Below are positions 30,328 to 39,151 of a DNA stretch of 64,000 nt, piece by piece. The DNA lies in NCBI RefSeq assembly GCF_018437235.1, contig NZ_JAAMFJ010000007.1, positions 1 through 64,000 of the forward strand, given 5' to 3'. Source of the DNA: Fructobacillus papyrifericola. Lineage in GTDB: Bacteria; Bacillota; Bacilli; Lactobacillales; Lactobacillaceae. The first letter of the stretch is position 1. Each line of letters begins with the position of its first letter. The position numbers and the translations under genes are program-made. The notes under the pieces were generated by a model that searched no databases, had not been told where the DNA came from, and was given only the letters and a program-made list of their open reading frames with translations.

Positions 30328-31272
30328 ATGATTGAATTTGAAAAGCCAGATATTCATAACATCGAAGAGGATGCCAACTACGGTAAGTTTATCGTAGAAC
30401 CTCTTGAGCGTGGCTATGGGACGACATTGGGAAATTCCCTTCGTCGTGTCTTGCTGTCATCGCTTCCTGGCGTAGCAATCAACACCGTTCAAATTGACGG
30501 CGTTGTTCACGAATTCTCCACCGTTGACGGTGTTGTAGAAGACGTTACGCAGCTGATCTTGAACTTGAAGAAAGTTGTCTTTGCTACGGATTCAGCTGAA
30601 GAACACGCTTTGGAAATTGATGTTCAAGGTCCAAAGGATGTTACGGCTGCCGACTTGGTCGGTTCTGCTGACATCGAAGTGTTGAACCCTGATTTGCATA
30701 TTGCGACTTTGGCAGCTGGTAAGTCATTACACATGACGGTTACTGCTGTTAAGGGCCGTGGTTATGCTTCAGCTGAAGAAAACAAGCAATTACGTGATGA
30801 AATGCCAATCGGTGTTTTAACGGTTGATTCAATTTACACACCAATCGAACGAGTAAACTACCACGTTGAACAAAAGCGTGTTGGTGCTCGTGATGACTTT
30901 GATAAGTTGACGATGGAAGTTTGGACCAACGGTTCAATCAAGCCATCCGATGCTTTGAGTCTTGGTTCAAAGATTCTAACAGAACACCTGAACTTGTTCA
31001 CGGATATTTCCCCAGTCGCACAAGAAACCAAGGTCATGGTTGAAGCCGAAGCTCCTGTTAACGCAGCTGCCGATGCCGCACCAATCGAAGACTTGGACTT
31101 GTCAGTTCGCTCATACAACTGCTTGAAGCGGGCCGGCATCAACACCATTGAGGAGTTGACTGACCGTTCCGAAGCCGACATGATGAAGGTTCGCAACTTG
31201 GGCCGCAAGTCATTGGACGAAATTCAAGAAAAGTTGACTGAGATGGGCTTGGGCTTCCGTCAAGAAGATTAA
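30328..31272 (+). CDS. rpoA: RNA polymerase alpha subunit
   Basis: 314 residues. The N-terminal assembly domain (~1-230) begins [11 protein letters not shown] and contains [25 protein letters not shown] (cut); the C-terminal domain (~245-314) has [22 protein letters not shown] and the helix-hairpin-helix [14 protein letters not shown]. It lies between rpsK and rplQ as usual. Confidence 0.98.
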   Translation: MIEFEKPDIHNIEEDANYGKFIVEPLERGYGTTLGNSLRRVLLSSLPGVAINTVQIDGVVHEFSTVDGVVEDVTQLILNLKKVVFATDSAEEHALEIDVQGPKDVTAADLVGSADIEVLNPDLHIATLAAGKSLHMTVTAVKGRGYASAEENKQLRDEMPIGVLTVDSIYTPIERVNYHVEQKRVGARDDFDKLTMEVWTNGSIKPSDALSLGSKILTEHLNLFTDISPVAQETKVMVEAEAPVNAAADAAPIEDLDLSVRSYNCLKRAGINTIEELTDRSEADMMKVRNLGRKSLDEIQEKLTEMGLGFRQED

Positions 31273-31307
31273 TTCATCAAAAGTTTAGAAAAAAGGAGGA
31301 TTAACCG

Positions 31308-31691
31308 ATGTCATACCGTAAGTTAGGCCGTACTTCATCACAACGTAAGGCAATGATGCGTGATTTGACTACTGACTTGTTGATCAACGGCCGGATTCAG
31401 ACCACTGAAGCCCGCGCTAAGGAAATCCGCAAGACAGCAGACCAAATGATCACGCTTGGTAAGAAGGGTGACTTGGCTGCACGTCGTAAGGCTGCCGCCT
31501 ACGTACGTAACGAAGTTGCTGACGTCAAGGAAGACGGTGACAACATCCGTATCCAAACGGCTTTGCAAAAGTTGTTTGAAGATGTTGCACCTCGTTTTGC
31601 TGACCGCAATGGTGGTTACACGCGCATCATGAAGACTGTTCAACGTCGTGGAGACGCTGCACAAATGGTTATCTTGGAGTTAGTCGACTAA
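31308..31691 (+). CDS. rplQ: 50S ribosomal protein L17
   Basis: 127 residues. [22 protein letters not shown] is diagnostic. Last gene of the alpha operon, followed by a strong terminator. Confidence 0.98.
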   Translation: MSYRKLGRTSSQRKAMMRDLTTDLLINGRIQTTEARAKEIRKTADQMITLGKKGDLAARRKAAAYVRNEVADVKEDGDNIRIQTALQKLFEDVAPRFADRNGGYTRIMKTVQRRGDAAQMVILELVD

Positions 31692-31707
31692 TTTCCTCGT
31701 AACCTTT

Positions 31708-31736
31708 AACCTCCGACTTTTGGGTCGGGGGTTTTT
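31708..31736 (+). terminator. terminator after rplQ
   Basis: Stem AACCTCCGAC/GTCGGGGGTT with a T run. It closes the S10-spc-alpha transcription units. Confidence 0.85.
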
Positions 31737-31744
31737 CTTTTGCC

Positions 31745-31750
31745 TATAAT
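31745..31750 (+). promoter_or_regulatory. possible promoter before ecfA1
   Basis: Perfect TATAAT, but the -35 region lies in the preceding terminator and is poor. It would give a transcript of only ~55 nt before the next terminator. Confidence 0.35.
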
Positions 31751-31783
31751 TCAAGGACGGCATATGAAGGAAAATCATAAATG

Positions 31784-31812
31784 GGGCTGAGAGGCATTCT
31801 CAGCCCTTTTTA
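31784..31812 (+). terminator. second terminator upstream of ecfA1
   Basis: Perfect 9-bp stem GGGCTGAGA/TCTCAGCCC and five T. There is no gene between it and the rplQ terminator, so it ends either read-through or a short leader RNA. Confidence 0.8.
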
Positions 31813-31845
31813 CTAGCTGCCAAAGTCGTCTCCGCCCCGGCAATA

Positions 31846-31854
31846 TGGTAAAAT
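31846..31854 (+). promoter_or_regulatory. extended -10 just before ecfA1
   Basis: TGGTAAAAT, 8 bp before the ecfA1 ATG. A start 7 bp after this -10 would make the transcript nearly leaderless. No convincing -35 is present. Confidence 0.4.
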
Positions 31855-31862
31855 AACAGGTA

Positions 31863-32684
31863 ATGACAGACGCAATCACAATCAAAAATCTGACTTATTC
31901 CTACCCGGAGCAGGGGGGGCTTTTCCAGGACTTTAGCTTGTCGGTCAAAGAGGGCGAGTGGCTGGCCATCGTTGGCCACAACGGTTCTGGTAAGTCAACG
32001 CTGGCCAAGCTAATTCTGGGTCTTTTGGACTTTGAAGAAGGGCGGATTAAGGTCTTTGACCAAGTCCTTTCGGAACAGACTTTGGCAGCCGTTCGATCAA
32101 CGGTCGGGATGGTTTTCCAAAACCCGGACAACCAGTTTGTCGGGGCAACGGTGGCTGACGACGTCGCCTTTGGCTTGGAGAACCGCCAAATTCCTTCGCT
32201 TGAAATGCCAGCCAAGATTGAAAAGGCTTTGAAGCAAGTTGGCATGAACGCCTACGCCGACCGAGAGCCGCACACCCTGTCCGGTGGGCAAAAGCAGCGG
32301 GTGGCCATGGCCTCCGTTTTGGCCCTGGAGCCCAAGGTTATTATTTTAGACGAAGCAACGGCCATGCTGGACCCCGAGGGGAAGCAAGCTGTTTTGCAGA
32401 ACCTGAAGGAACTAAAGGCCCGCTACCAAGACGAACTGACCCTCATCATGATTACACACGATATGGAAGAGGCCGCCATGGCTGACCGCGTGGCCGTCAT
32501 TGATGATGGCAAGCTGATCTTTGATGAAAAGCCGGAAACGCTCTTCTTGAAGGGGGAACGCTTACGGGAACTGGGTCTGACGCAGCCCTTTGCCATGGCC
32601 CTTCGGGAACAACTGGGGATTCAAAACCCAGCCTATCAGACAACGCAGGAGTTGGTCGCATGGTTATCAACATTGAAGGCTTAG
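31863..32684 (+). CDS. ecfA1: ECF transporter ATPase EcfA1
   Basis: One of two ATPases of the energy-coupling module that powers vitamin uptake with interchangeable S components. 273 residues: Walker A GHNGSGKST, signature LSGGQKQR, Walker B VIILDEATAMLD. There is no SD before the ATG (AACAGGTA only), unlike almost every other gene here. It overlaps ecfA2 by 25 bp. Confidence 0.95.
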   Translation: MTDAITIKNLTYSYPEQGGLFQDFSLSVKEGEWLAIVGHNGSGKSTLAKLILGLLDFEEGRIKVFDQVLSEQTLAAVRSTVGMVFQNPDNQFVGATVADDVAFGLENRQIPSLEMPAKIEKALKQVGMNAYADREPHTLSGGQKQRVAMASVLALEPKVIILDEATAMLDPEGKQAVLQNLKELKARYQDELTLIMITHDMEEAAMADRVAVIDDGKLIFDEKPETLFLKGERLRELGLTQPFAMALREQLGIQNPAYQTTQELVAWLSTLKA

Positions 32685-33538
32685 ACTTTGCCTACGGGGC
32701 CGGCAAGCAAACCGTCCCGGTCTTAAAAGACATTAATTTAACAATTGAATCGGGTAAAATCACCGCCATCATTGGCCAAACTGGATCGGGTAAGTCAACC
32801 TTAGTCCAACAGTTAAACGCCCTGCTGAAGCCAACGGCCGGCCAGGTGGTCGTCGGTGAACAGGTCGTTACCAGCCAGACCAAGGAAAAGGACCTGGCCC
32901 CCATCCGGGCAAAAGTCGGGATGGTCTTTCAGTTCCCTGAATCTCAGCTCTTTGCGCCAACGGTTCTAGAAGACGTCATGTACGGGCCGCTGAACTTTGG
33001 CGCCAGCCAAAAAGAAGCAAAGGAAGCGGCTGAAAAGGCGTTAAGCGCCGTTGGCTTTGACCAAAAGCTCTACGAGCAGTCACCCTTTAATTTGTCCGGA
33101 GGGCAGATGCGCCGAGTGGCACTGGCAGGGGTCTTAGCTATGAATCCAGAAACCATGGTCTTTGACGAGCCGGCTGCCGGCTTGGACCCAGCGGGCCAGG
33201 CAGAATTGCTTCAGCTCTTAAAGGACCTCCGGGATTCTGGTAAGACCATTGTGCTGATTTCTCACCAGATGGAACAGGTGCTGGCCTTAGCCGATCAAGT
33301 GGTCGTCATGAAGGACGGCCAGGTGGCCGCTGCCGAGGCAGTCGATACGCTCTTTTCAAGGCCCAAAGCCTGGTTTGAAGAGCAGCACCTGGACCTGCCG
33401 GAAACGATTGCCTTTCAAAAGGAAATGGAAGCGGCCGGCTTTACCTTTGACCACCTAGCCAAGACGGGCGCTGATTTGGCCGCTCAATTGAAGGGCCAGC
33501 TGGATCTGTCGAAGTTGGGAGGTGACCACCATGAATAA
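32660..33538 (+). CDS. ecfA2: ECF transporter ATPase EcfA2
   Basis: Second ATPase of the ECF module, 292 residues: Walker [10 protein letters not shown], signature LSGGQMRR, Walker [15 protein letters not shown]. The start ATG follows GGAG inside the end of ecfA1. It overlaps ecfT by 8 bp. Confidence 0.95.
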   Translation: MVINIEGLDFAYGAGKQTVPVLKDINLTIESGKITAIIGQTGSGKSTLVQQLNALLKPTAGQVVVGEQVVTSQTKEKDLAPIRAKVGMVFQFPESQLFAPTVLEDVMYGPLNFGASQKEAKEAAEKALSAVGFDQKLYEQSPFNLSGGQMRRVALAGVLAMNPETMVFDEPAAGLDPAGQAELLQLLKDLRDSGKTIVLISHQMEQVLALADQVVVMKDGQVAAAEAVDTLFSRPKAWFEEQHLDLPETIAFQKEMEAAGFTFDHLAKTGADLAAQLKGQLDLSKLGGDHHE

Positions 33539-34328
33539 CCTCGTAATTGGGCAATTTGTGCCGGGTGATGGCCTTCTATACCGCCTGGATCCACGAACCA
33601 AAATTTTGATGACCATCGTATACGTCTTCATGCTCGTTTTCGCTAACGGCTGGACGACCTATCTTTGGTCCGCCGCCTTCCTGCTGCTGGCACTGATTCT
33701 GACCAAGCAGGGTCTGGGCTTGTACTGGCGGGGCATCAAGCCAATCCTCTGGCTGATTCTCTTCACGGTCGTCTTGCAGCTGCTCTTTTCCGGTGGCACA
33801 CCGGTTCTCTTTGCCCTTGGCCCTGTCAAAGTCACCGCTCCTGGCCTAATGAATGCCATCTACGTGGTCGTGCGCTTCGTTTTGATCGTCCTCATGTCGA
33901 CCATTCTGACGATCACCACGCCACCGACGGCCATTGCTTCGGCCATTGAGTCGCTCTTGAAGCCATTGAAAGTCCTCCGGGTACCAGTCGCCGAGTTAGC
34001 CCTGATGCTGTCGATTGCCCTGCGTTTCGTGCCACTTTTGATGGGCGAAACCGACAAGATTATGAAGGCGCAAAAGTCCCGGGGCATGTCACTGTCAACC
34101 GGCTCGCTGGTTAAGCGGGCCAAGGCCGTGATTCCCTTGCTGGTCCCGCTCTTCGTCGGTGCCCTGCAGCGGGCTCTGGACCTGGCCAACGCCATGGAAG
34201 TCCGCGGCTTTGAATCGGCTGAGGGACGGACCCGCTACCGCGAGCTGGCCTACGGGCGAGACGACACGCTGGCCTTTTTTGCCACCTTACTCTTCTTCCT
34301 GGGCTTCATTTGGCTCAGCATTTTATAA
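33531..34328 (+). CDS. ecfT: ECF transporter transmembrane protein EcfT
   Basis: Membrane scaffold that links EcfA1A2 to substrate-binding S components; 265 residues. Hydrophobic segments are followed by the coupling helices with the two characteristic Arg-Gly motifs (QKSRGM and EVRGFE). ATG at 33531 is chosen because GGGAGGT lies 7 nt upstream; a GTG at 33522 would overlap the SD. Confidence 0.95.
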   Translation: MNNLVIGQFVPGDGLLYRLDPRTKILMTIVYVFMLVFANGWTTYLWSAAFLLLALILTKQGLGLYWRGIKPILWLILFTVVLQLLFSGGTPVLFALGPVKVTAPGLMNAIYVVVRFVLIVLMSTILTITTPPTAIASAIESLLKPLKVLRVPVAELALMLSIALRFVPLLMGETDKIMKAQKSRGMSLSTGSLVKRAKAVIPLLVPLFVGALQRALDLANAMEVRGFESAEGRTRYRELAYGRDDTLAFFATLLFFLGFIWLSIL

Positions 34329-34354
34329 GACAAAATCATTGAAAGGAGCCCGGT

Positions 34355-35152
34355 ATGCCACGCTACCGTGCAGTTGTTTCATACGATGGCTCGGATTTTC
34401 TGGGCTTCCAAATCCAATCGAAAAACGGGGTTGAACGGCACCGAACGGTTCAGGGTGAACTGATTAAGGCCGTCAACCAGATGGGCAAAAATCCTGCCGA
34501 ACGAATCAAAGTCGTCGGTGCCTCCCGCACCGACACCGGAGTCCATGCCAATGGCCAGGTCATTCACTTTGACCTGCCCTATGATATTCCCGGTGAGGGT
34601 GTTCGCAAGGGCTTGAATACCATCTTGCCCAGAGATATCTTAATTAAAGAAGTCCACCAGGTCGATGAGGACTTTCATGCTCGTTTTTCCTCACACAACA
34701 AGCGTTACTACTACCGGGTTTCAACCTCTGATTACGTCAATCCCTTTAAGCGCCGCTACACGGGCCACTTCCACTGGCACCTGGATCCAAAGCGGATTGA
34801 ACAAGCCCTACCCGACCTGATTGGTGAGCAGGACTTTGCCACCTTTGCTGCTTCGGGCAACCAAACGGCGACGACCGTTCGGACCATCACCCGGGCGGAG
34901 GTCGAGGTGAAGGAAGATGAGCAGGAACTAGTCTTCACCTTTGAGGGCAACGCCTTCTTGTACAACCAGATTCGCATCATGGTTGGCGTTTTGCTTGAAA
35001 TCGGCACGGGCCGTCGCGAGCCCGACTGCATTCCGACTTTGATTGCCGCGCGGGACCGTGAGCAAGCGCGCTATACGGCACCGGCTGCGGGTTTATATTT
35101 GGATCATATTGACTATAATGGAAGTAGTGACATTGAAGGGGGAAGCAAATGA
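34355..35152 (+). CDS. truA: tRNA pseudouridine(38-40) synthase TruA
   Basis: Modifies uridines 38-40 in the tRNA anticodon arm. 265 residues with YDGSDFLGFQIQ near the start and the catalytic Asp in GASRTDTGVHA. SD AAAGGAG. Usually followed by rplM-rpsI in this group; here about 2.9 kb of extra genes intervene. Confidence 0.95.
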   Translation: MPRYRAVVSYDGSDFLGFQIQSKNGVERHRTVQGELIKAVNQMGKNPAERIKVVGASRTDTGVHANGQVIHFDLPYDIPGEGVRKGLNTILPRDILIKEVHQVDEDFHARFSSHNKRYYYRVSTSDYVNPFKRRYTGHFHWHLDPKRIEQALPDLIGEQDFATFAASGNQTATTVRTITRAEVEVKEDEQELVFTFEGNAFLYNQIRIMVGVLLEIGTGRREPDCIPTLIAARDREQARYTAPAAGLYLDHIDYNGSSDIEGGSK

Positions 35153-35559
35153 CCTTGTTTGAAGAATACGCGCAGGCCGCAAAGGGCTTGCTATACGTCG
35201 CAACGGAAAAGGATGGCCAGCCGGGACTGCGAATCATGGGCTTTGCCATGGACCCCAAGCGGGTGAACCACTGGTACCTGGTCAGCCAGCCGGACGCCGG
35301 TAAGATGGCCGACTTGAAGGCAAACGACCGGGTCGCCATCATGACCAAGATGAACGAAAACGGGGCCCGGATTGAATCCAACCAGGCCACGCTTCGTCCC
35401 ACTGACAAGACTTGGGCCGACGTGAAGGACTACTTTACCAACCCCGTCTTCCACAAGAACCACCCCCATCCCGAAGAGGAAGTGCTACTGGAACTGACGA
35501 TTCGTTCGGCTCGCTTGGCCTCCTTTGCTGGGGATGAAGTCATGACATTTGAAGACTAA
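35149..35559 (+). CDS. pyridoxamine 5'-phosphate oxidase-like FMN-binding protein
   Basis: 136 residues with the look of the small split-barrel PNPOx-like family: LLYVATEKDGQPGLRIMGF, HWYLVSQPDAGKMADLKAND and a C-terminal VLLELTIRSARL strand. The pattern 'protein versus substrate name' cannot be resolved from sequence; such proteins bind FMN or F420 and often reduce small molecules. ATGA overlap with truA implies cotranslation. Confidence 0.75.
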   Translation: MTLFEEYAQAAKGLLYVATEKDGQPGLRIMGFAMDPKRVNHWYLVSQPDAGKMADLKANDRVAIMTKMNENGARIESNQATLRPTDKTWADVKDYFTNPVFHKNHPHPEEEVLLELTIRSARLASFAGDEVMTFED

Positions 35560-35568
35560 TTCATAATC

Positions 35569-35599
35569 AAAAGCGCTTGTTTAGACGAGTGCTTTTTTT
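35569..35599 (+). terminator. terminator after the PNPOx-like gene
   Basis: Imperfect stem AAAAGCGCTTGT/ACGAGTGCTTTT followed by a T run. Confidence 0.75.
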
Positions 35600-35673
35600 C
35601 TTGCCGATTTTCTGAAAAATTCCCAAAATCATGTTTTAATAAAAGCATACAAATCGGGAGGAAATGTATTGTA

Positions 35674-35889
35674 ATGGAAAAGTCAGTCGTGAAAAAGTCA
35701 GCCGTCCAAAAGGTGACTCGGTTCATGGTGTTTACCATGCTCCTGCTCGTGCTGATTTGTCTTCTACACGATTATCTTGACTTTCCATTGAACGATGATT
35801 TCGCTAATGACCTTGCAACCATACTGCCAATCTTCTTATCCTTTTGGGCCTTTCTGGATTTCTATTCGAGAAGAAGAAATGACAAGTAA
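35674..35889 (+). CDS. small membrane protein, 71 aa
   Basis: Not recognised. A basic N-terminus (MEKSVVKKSAVQKVTRF) is followed by two hydrophobic segments (~18-35 and ~48-62) and a short Arg-rich end (SRRRND). GGGAGG lies 12 nt before the ATG. It stands alone between two terminators. Confidence 0.65.
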   Translation: MEKSVVKKSAVQKVTRFMVFTMLLLVLICLLHDYLDFPLNDDFANDLATILPIFLSFWAFLDFYSRRRNDK

Positions 35890-35939
35890 AAAAGATGATA
35901 ATATACACTGTATTTAAAAATGTATATTATCATCTTTTT
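35889..35939. terminator. long hairpin terminator
   Basis: Perfect 19-bp arms (35889-35907 and 35921-35939) with A run before and T run after; AT-rich stem. It separates the small membrane protein from the noncoding RNA promoter. Confidence 0.8.
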
Positions 35940-35963
35940 ATTTAAAATAATCGAAGTTTTCTA

Positions 35964-35993
35964 TTGCTTAATTATTCCAAAGCGTGGTATAAA
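35964..35993 (+). promoter_or_regulatory. promoter of the noncoding RNA
   Basis: TTGCTT (35964-35969), 18-bp spacer, TATAAA (35988-35993) with TGG directly before it. The predicted start near 36000 coincides with the first base of the RNA's closing helix. Confidence 0.65.
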
Positions 35994-35999
35994 GGAAGC

Positions 36000-36327
36000 G
36001 GGAAAAGGGGTTATTTCTCAACTGCTCTTGCAGGCAACCACGCCAAGATTGCTGTCTTACAATTGGCGCTCTTCTCTTCCGATACGTCTTTTGCCCGGTT
36101 CGGGGATGATGAACCCGACTGGTCCGTCTTTCTACTTGGCGAGCCTGCCGGTGCAAAGGAATGGTTAACCTGTTATTCGAGTAGTCTTTTCAAAGTGTTC
36201 TCATGCAAATCCTCTTACTTTGCTGAATGGACTTCCTTAAAACTTGTCTTTAGTAGCAGCGGGATGCTACTGGTAACCCCTTTTCCTGATCGATCGGTGG
36301 CTAAACTTTCTTAGCCGCCGGTCTTTT
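36000..36327 (+). ncRNA. unidentified structured noncoding RNA, ~330 nt
   Basis: The transcript implied by promoter and terminator starts with GGAAAAGGGGTTA (36001-36013) and ends with its exact complement (36274-36286), a 13-bp end-to-end helix. A 13-bp terminator hairpin (36292-36304/36311-36323, loop ACTTTC) with TTTT follows. Inside are further hairpins: CTGC-TCTT-GCAG (36022-36033), CGCCAA/TTGGCG (36041-36046, 36063-36068), a GGTTC/GAACC stem near 36098-36115, CAAAGT/ACTTTG (~36191-36222) and AGTAGCA/TGCTACT (~36253-36271). It does not show the hallmark sequences of RNase P RNA, tmRNA, SRP RNA or 6S RNA. A chance open frame crosses it but breaks no pairing rule and looks noncoding. Confidence 0.7.
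36292..36327 (+). terminator. terminator of the noncoding RNA
   Basis: 13-bp stem with two G-T pairs, loop ACTTTC, then TTTT on the plus strand only. Confidence 0.75.
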
Positions 36328-36346
36328 CATAATTTAGTCAAAAAAG

Positions 36347-36375
36347 AAAAGCCGTCCGATTAGGACGACTTTTTT
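36347..36375. terminator. terminator of the minus-strand adhesin
   Basis: AAAAG-CGTCC-GATT-GGACG-CTTTTTT type hairpin; A and T runs on both sides make it usable in both directions. Confidence 0.8.
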
Positions 36376-36387
36376 ATTCATAACAAT

Positions 36388-37662
36388 TTAGTGCTTGCGG
36401 GTGACGAAGTAGAGACCGGCAGTTGTCATGCCGGCTACTAAACCAACCAAGAGCAAGGATTCATTTGTCTTCTTGCCTGTTTCGGGAAGGGGAGCGGGCG
36501 CTGCAGCCTGCGTGGTGCTTGCTGGTGTTGAGGCGCTCTTTGATTGCGAGTTGTTCGACTGGTTGGAATTCTCCGGTACAGCCGGCGTGTTTGGGCCTGT
36601 TGGCGTCGTTGGTGCGACCGGTTGGTTCTTTGGTGTGTCCGGGGTATCCGGCGTGTTATCACCGCTACCATTGGAGCTTGCCGAACCTGATCCGGAATAG
36701 GTCGGAGAGTTGACTGATTGTTCCTGCTTTTGGATGTCACTTCCAGTCAAATCAACCGTGTTGCCATACTTCTTCATGGCGCCACCATCGGTGATTTCCG
36801 TTTCGTAGTAAATCAGGTAGGTCGAGTTAATATCGCCCATGTTTAAGTGGAAGGAGGTGTCGCTATCCTTTGAAAAAGCAGAATGGGTGTAAATTTCTGT
36901 GGTACTGGTTAGGTTACCGTTTGCGTCATACTCGGCTTTCTTACCCGTGAAGGTACCGACAATCTTTTGGCCAGGGCCAATGGTGTCGGTCAAGACCGCA
37001 TTGTGAACCGTCAGCTTTTGATAGTTGACGCGGATTGCCCAGTGAATAATGTTGGCATTGTCTGGATCGTACCAAGACCACTTAGCCAGTTTTTCATCGG
37101 CAGCAGGCCCAGTGGCAGGATTAATGATGACGTCCGTCGCATTTGGCGTTGTGCCATCCTTGTCGGGTAGGTTCCAGTTGATGGTCGTTGTCACACCGGT
37201 ATTGACGTGATTCAAATCCCACTTCAGTGTGATATCAAAGGTACCGGTAATGTCGCCATTTTTATTTTCTTGCATACCAAAGTCGGTGAACTTCACGCTA
37301 ACGGTTTTGGTTGACGGATTAGCCGTCGCCTTACCAATGACGTTATTGTTGGCATCCTTGATGTCAAAGTTTAGGACCGCTTGCAAGTTGAATTGCTCGG
37401 GCACTTTGACGGTCAACGAATCGTTGGAACTGCTGAGTGAACCCTTTGGGATTTTGAAACCGTAGGTTACATGCATGTCGTCAATCGGGCCATACTTGGT
37501 TGCACCGGGATTCGTTGTATCCTGCAATGAAACACTGGTCAAATACTGATTATTTTCGTTGGCCGATACTCGCTTGGCCTGGTTGATGGCCAGGGCAAAG
37601 ACGGCCAGGCCAGCCAGAAGCATGAGGACGATTGAACGAATCGTCAGGCTTTTTCTTGTCAT
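36388..37662 (-). CDS. LPXTG cell-wall-anchored adhesin-like protein
   Basis: 424-residue surface protein. Signal segment (~1-37: basic start, IRSIVLMLLAGLAVFALAI), then two Ig-like/MSCRAMM-type adhesion modules (~45-330) beginning LTSVSLQDTTNPGATKYGPI. A Ser/Gly/Pro/Thr/Asn-rich stalk (~331-390) and the sorting signal LPETGKK plus hydrophobic segment and RKH tail follow. Sortase should link it to peptidoglycan. The start MTRKSLTIRS is preferred because AGGAGG lies 8 nt upstream. It is a paralogue of the protein at 41696: both share SVSL/SISL..S..PG...YG, and W-S-W-[YF]-D-P-[DE] in the second module. Ligand unknown. Confidence 0.88.
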   Translation of the reverse strand: MTRKSLTIRSIVLMLLAGLAVFALAINQAKRVSANENNQYLTSVSLQDTTNPGATKYGPIDDMHVTYGFKIPKGSLSSSNDSLTVKVPEQFNLQAVLNFDIKDANNNVIGKATANPSTKTVSVKFTDFGMQENKNGDITGTFDITLKWDLNHVNTGVTTTINWNLPDKDGTTPNATDVIINPATGPAADEKLAKWSWYDPDNANIIHWAIRVNYQKLTVHNAVLTDTIGPGQKIVGTFTGKKAEYDANGNLTSTTEIYTHSAFSKDSDTSFHLNMGDINSTYLIYYETEITDGGAMKKYGNTVDLTGSDIQKQEQSVNSPTYSGSGSASSNGSGDNTPDTPDTPKNQPVAPTTPTGPNTPAVPENSNQSNNSQSKSASTPASTTQAAAPAPLPETGKKTNESLLLVGLVAGMTTAGLYFVTRKH

Positions 37663-37892
37663 TTGTTTCCTCCTCGCTGTATTCAATTGGATTGCTTTGA
37701 AACAATCGTTTCATCACAGTTTTCCTACAATAAAAGTCCAATTGTAACAAAAAATTCTTCCCCTGTATTCTACTCCCTCACTTTGTAAAAGGGGAATATA
37801 ATGTAGAAAAGTCTCACATCTTAACCATTTTGAAAGAATTACCGGACTTGAATTAAAAAGGCAAAATTCCATTGAAAAGTCAGCGACTTTCG

Positions 37893-37921
37893 TTGACAGG
37901 CCTGGATTTATTTTATATACT
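37893..37921 (+). promoter_or_regulatory. rplM-rpsI promoter
   Basis: Perfect TTGACA (37893-37898), 17-bp spacer, TATACT (37916-37921). Confidence 0.85.
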
Positions 37922-37932
37922 GTAAGTCGGTA

Positions 37933-38005
37933 TTGTTTACCTCACGATAAGCCCCGGAAACTTATTGTAACCGTCTGAGAAGGAACGCTCAGACATTGTA
38001 AACAA
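37933..38005 (+). promoter_or_regulatory. L13 leader RNA
   Basis: Three-way junction: closing helix TTGTTTAC (37933-37940)/GTAAACAA (37998-38005), hairpin CGATAAG/CTTATTG (37945-37951, 37961-37967) and hairpin GTCTGAG/CTCAGAC (37973-37979, 37988-37994). Its place directly before rplM and its form match the L13 leader family of Firmicutes, which is thought to mediate autoregulation by L13. Confidence 0.75.
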
Positions 38006-38024
38006 CTAATTAAAGGAGCGCGCC

Positions 38025-38468
38025 ATGCGTACAACATTTTTAGCAAAGCCAGGCGAAATTGAAAAGAAGTGGTACATCATTGATGCAAAGGACGTCGTAA
38101 TGGGACGTTTGTCAACGGTTGTTGCCGCCATTTTGCGTGGTAAGAACAAGCCAACTTTCACGCCGAACGTTGACATGGGTGACAACGTCATCATCATCAA
38201 CGCTTCAGAAGTAAAGTTGACTGGTAAGAAAGCAACCGACAAGATTTACTACCACCACTCAAACCACCCAGGTGGCTTGAAGGAACGTACGGCTGGTAAC
38301 TACCGCCAATACGATCCAGAAAAGTTGTTGGAATTGTCAATCAAGGGTATGTTGCCTAAGACTTCTTTGGGTCGCAAGCAAGGTTTGAACCTCCACGTAT
38401 ACGCTGGAGCCGATCACAACCACGCTGCACAAAAGCCTGAAGTGCTTGACATCAACAAGTTAGTTTAA
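38025..38468 (+). CDS. rplM: 50S ribosomal protein L13
   Basis: 147 residues. [18 protein letters not shown] and [13 protein letters not shown] are L13 hallmarks. AAAGGAG precedes the ATG. Operon with rpsI. Confidence 0.98.
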   Translation: MRTTFLAKPGEIEKKWYIIDAKDVVMGRLSTVVAAILRGKNKPTFTPNVDMGDNVIIINASEVKLTGKKATDKIYYHHSNHPGGLKERTAGNYRQYDPEKLLELSIKGMLPKTSLGRKQGLNLHVYAGADHNHAAQKPEVLDINKLV

Positions 38469-38485
38469 GAAAGGAGACCAAGAAT

Positions 38486-38881
38486 ATGACTGAAGCAGTA
38501 CAATATGCCGGAACCGGTCGTCGTAAGAACTCAGTTGCCCGTGTACGTTTGGTACCAGGTACTGGTGCAATTACGATGAATGGTAAGTCTATTGAAGACT
38601 ACATTCCTTTCCCTAACTTGCGTGAAGTTGTTTTGCAACCATTCAACGCAACGGATACTTTGGGTAACTACGACGTTCTCGTTAACATTAACGGTGGTGG
38701 TTTCTCAGGTCAAGCTGGTGCAACTCGTCACGGTATCGCCCGTGCCTTGTTGACGGTTGACCCTGACTTCCGTTCAGCATTGAAGCAAGCTGGTCTTTTG
38801 ACTCGTGACGCTCGTATGAAGGAACGTAAGAAGCCAGGTCTTAAGAAGGCCCGTAAGGCATCACAGTTCTCAAAGCGTTAA
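38486..38881 (+). CDS. rpsI: 30S ribosomal protein S9
   Basis: 131 residues. [19 protein letters not shown] at the start and the C-terminal [12 protein letters not shown] tail, whose last residues contact P-site tRNA, are intact. 17 bp after rplM. Confidence 0.98.
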   Translation: MTEAVQYAGTGRRKNSVARVRLVPGTGAITMNGKSIEDYIPFPNLREVVLQPFNATDTLGNYDVLVNINGGGFSGQAGATRHGIARALLTVDPDFRSALKQAGLLTRDARMKERKKPGLKKARKASQFSKR

Positions 38882-38901
38882 TCTTTGGATTACCGTTTTA
38901 C

Positions 38902-38927
38902 AAAAAGTCCGCATTCGCGGGCTTTTT
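38902..38927 (+). terminator. terminator after rpsI
   Basis: AAAAAG-CCGC-ATTC-GCGG-CTTTTTT type hairpin. The next 220 bp up to the promoter at 39082 are AT-rich and show nothing else. Confidence 0.85.
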
Positions 38928-39081
38928 TGTTTGCATAAAAAGTCACGAGCGAATAAGAATAAGGTTGTCACAATAGCTTTTATTTGTTTTCTAAACTTAT
39001 AGGGAATAATCGACTTTTATTTAGAAAAAAGAGTTTTAATAGACAAAACATTCGTTTTTTATTCGAATATTATCTGAATAT

Positions 39082-39110
39082 TAAACAATTTTTCCAAATA
39101 GTGCTATACT
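39082..39110 (+). promoter_or_regulatory. promoter of the 39152 gene
   Basis: TAAACA (39082-39087), 17-bp spacer, TGCTATACT with extended -10 TATACT at 39105-39110. Confidence 0.6.
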
Positions 39111-39151
39111 CGGTATTGTGTAAAAAATAGCATAGTAATAAAGGAGAAAAA

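Noticed and set aside
35968-36287. Minus strand of the same region as RNase P RNA (a GGAAGTCC-like word occurs)
   Set aside because: The conserved RNase P core is otherwise absent and the terminator T run is on the plus strand.
35964-36314. Open reading frame of 116 codons on the plus strand
   Set aside because: It starts inside the -35 of a promoter, has no SD, encodes low-complexity Ser/Phe-rich sequence and runs through paired RNA stems. The noncoding RNA reading explains the region better.
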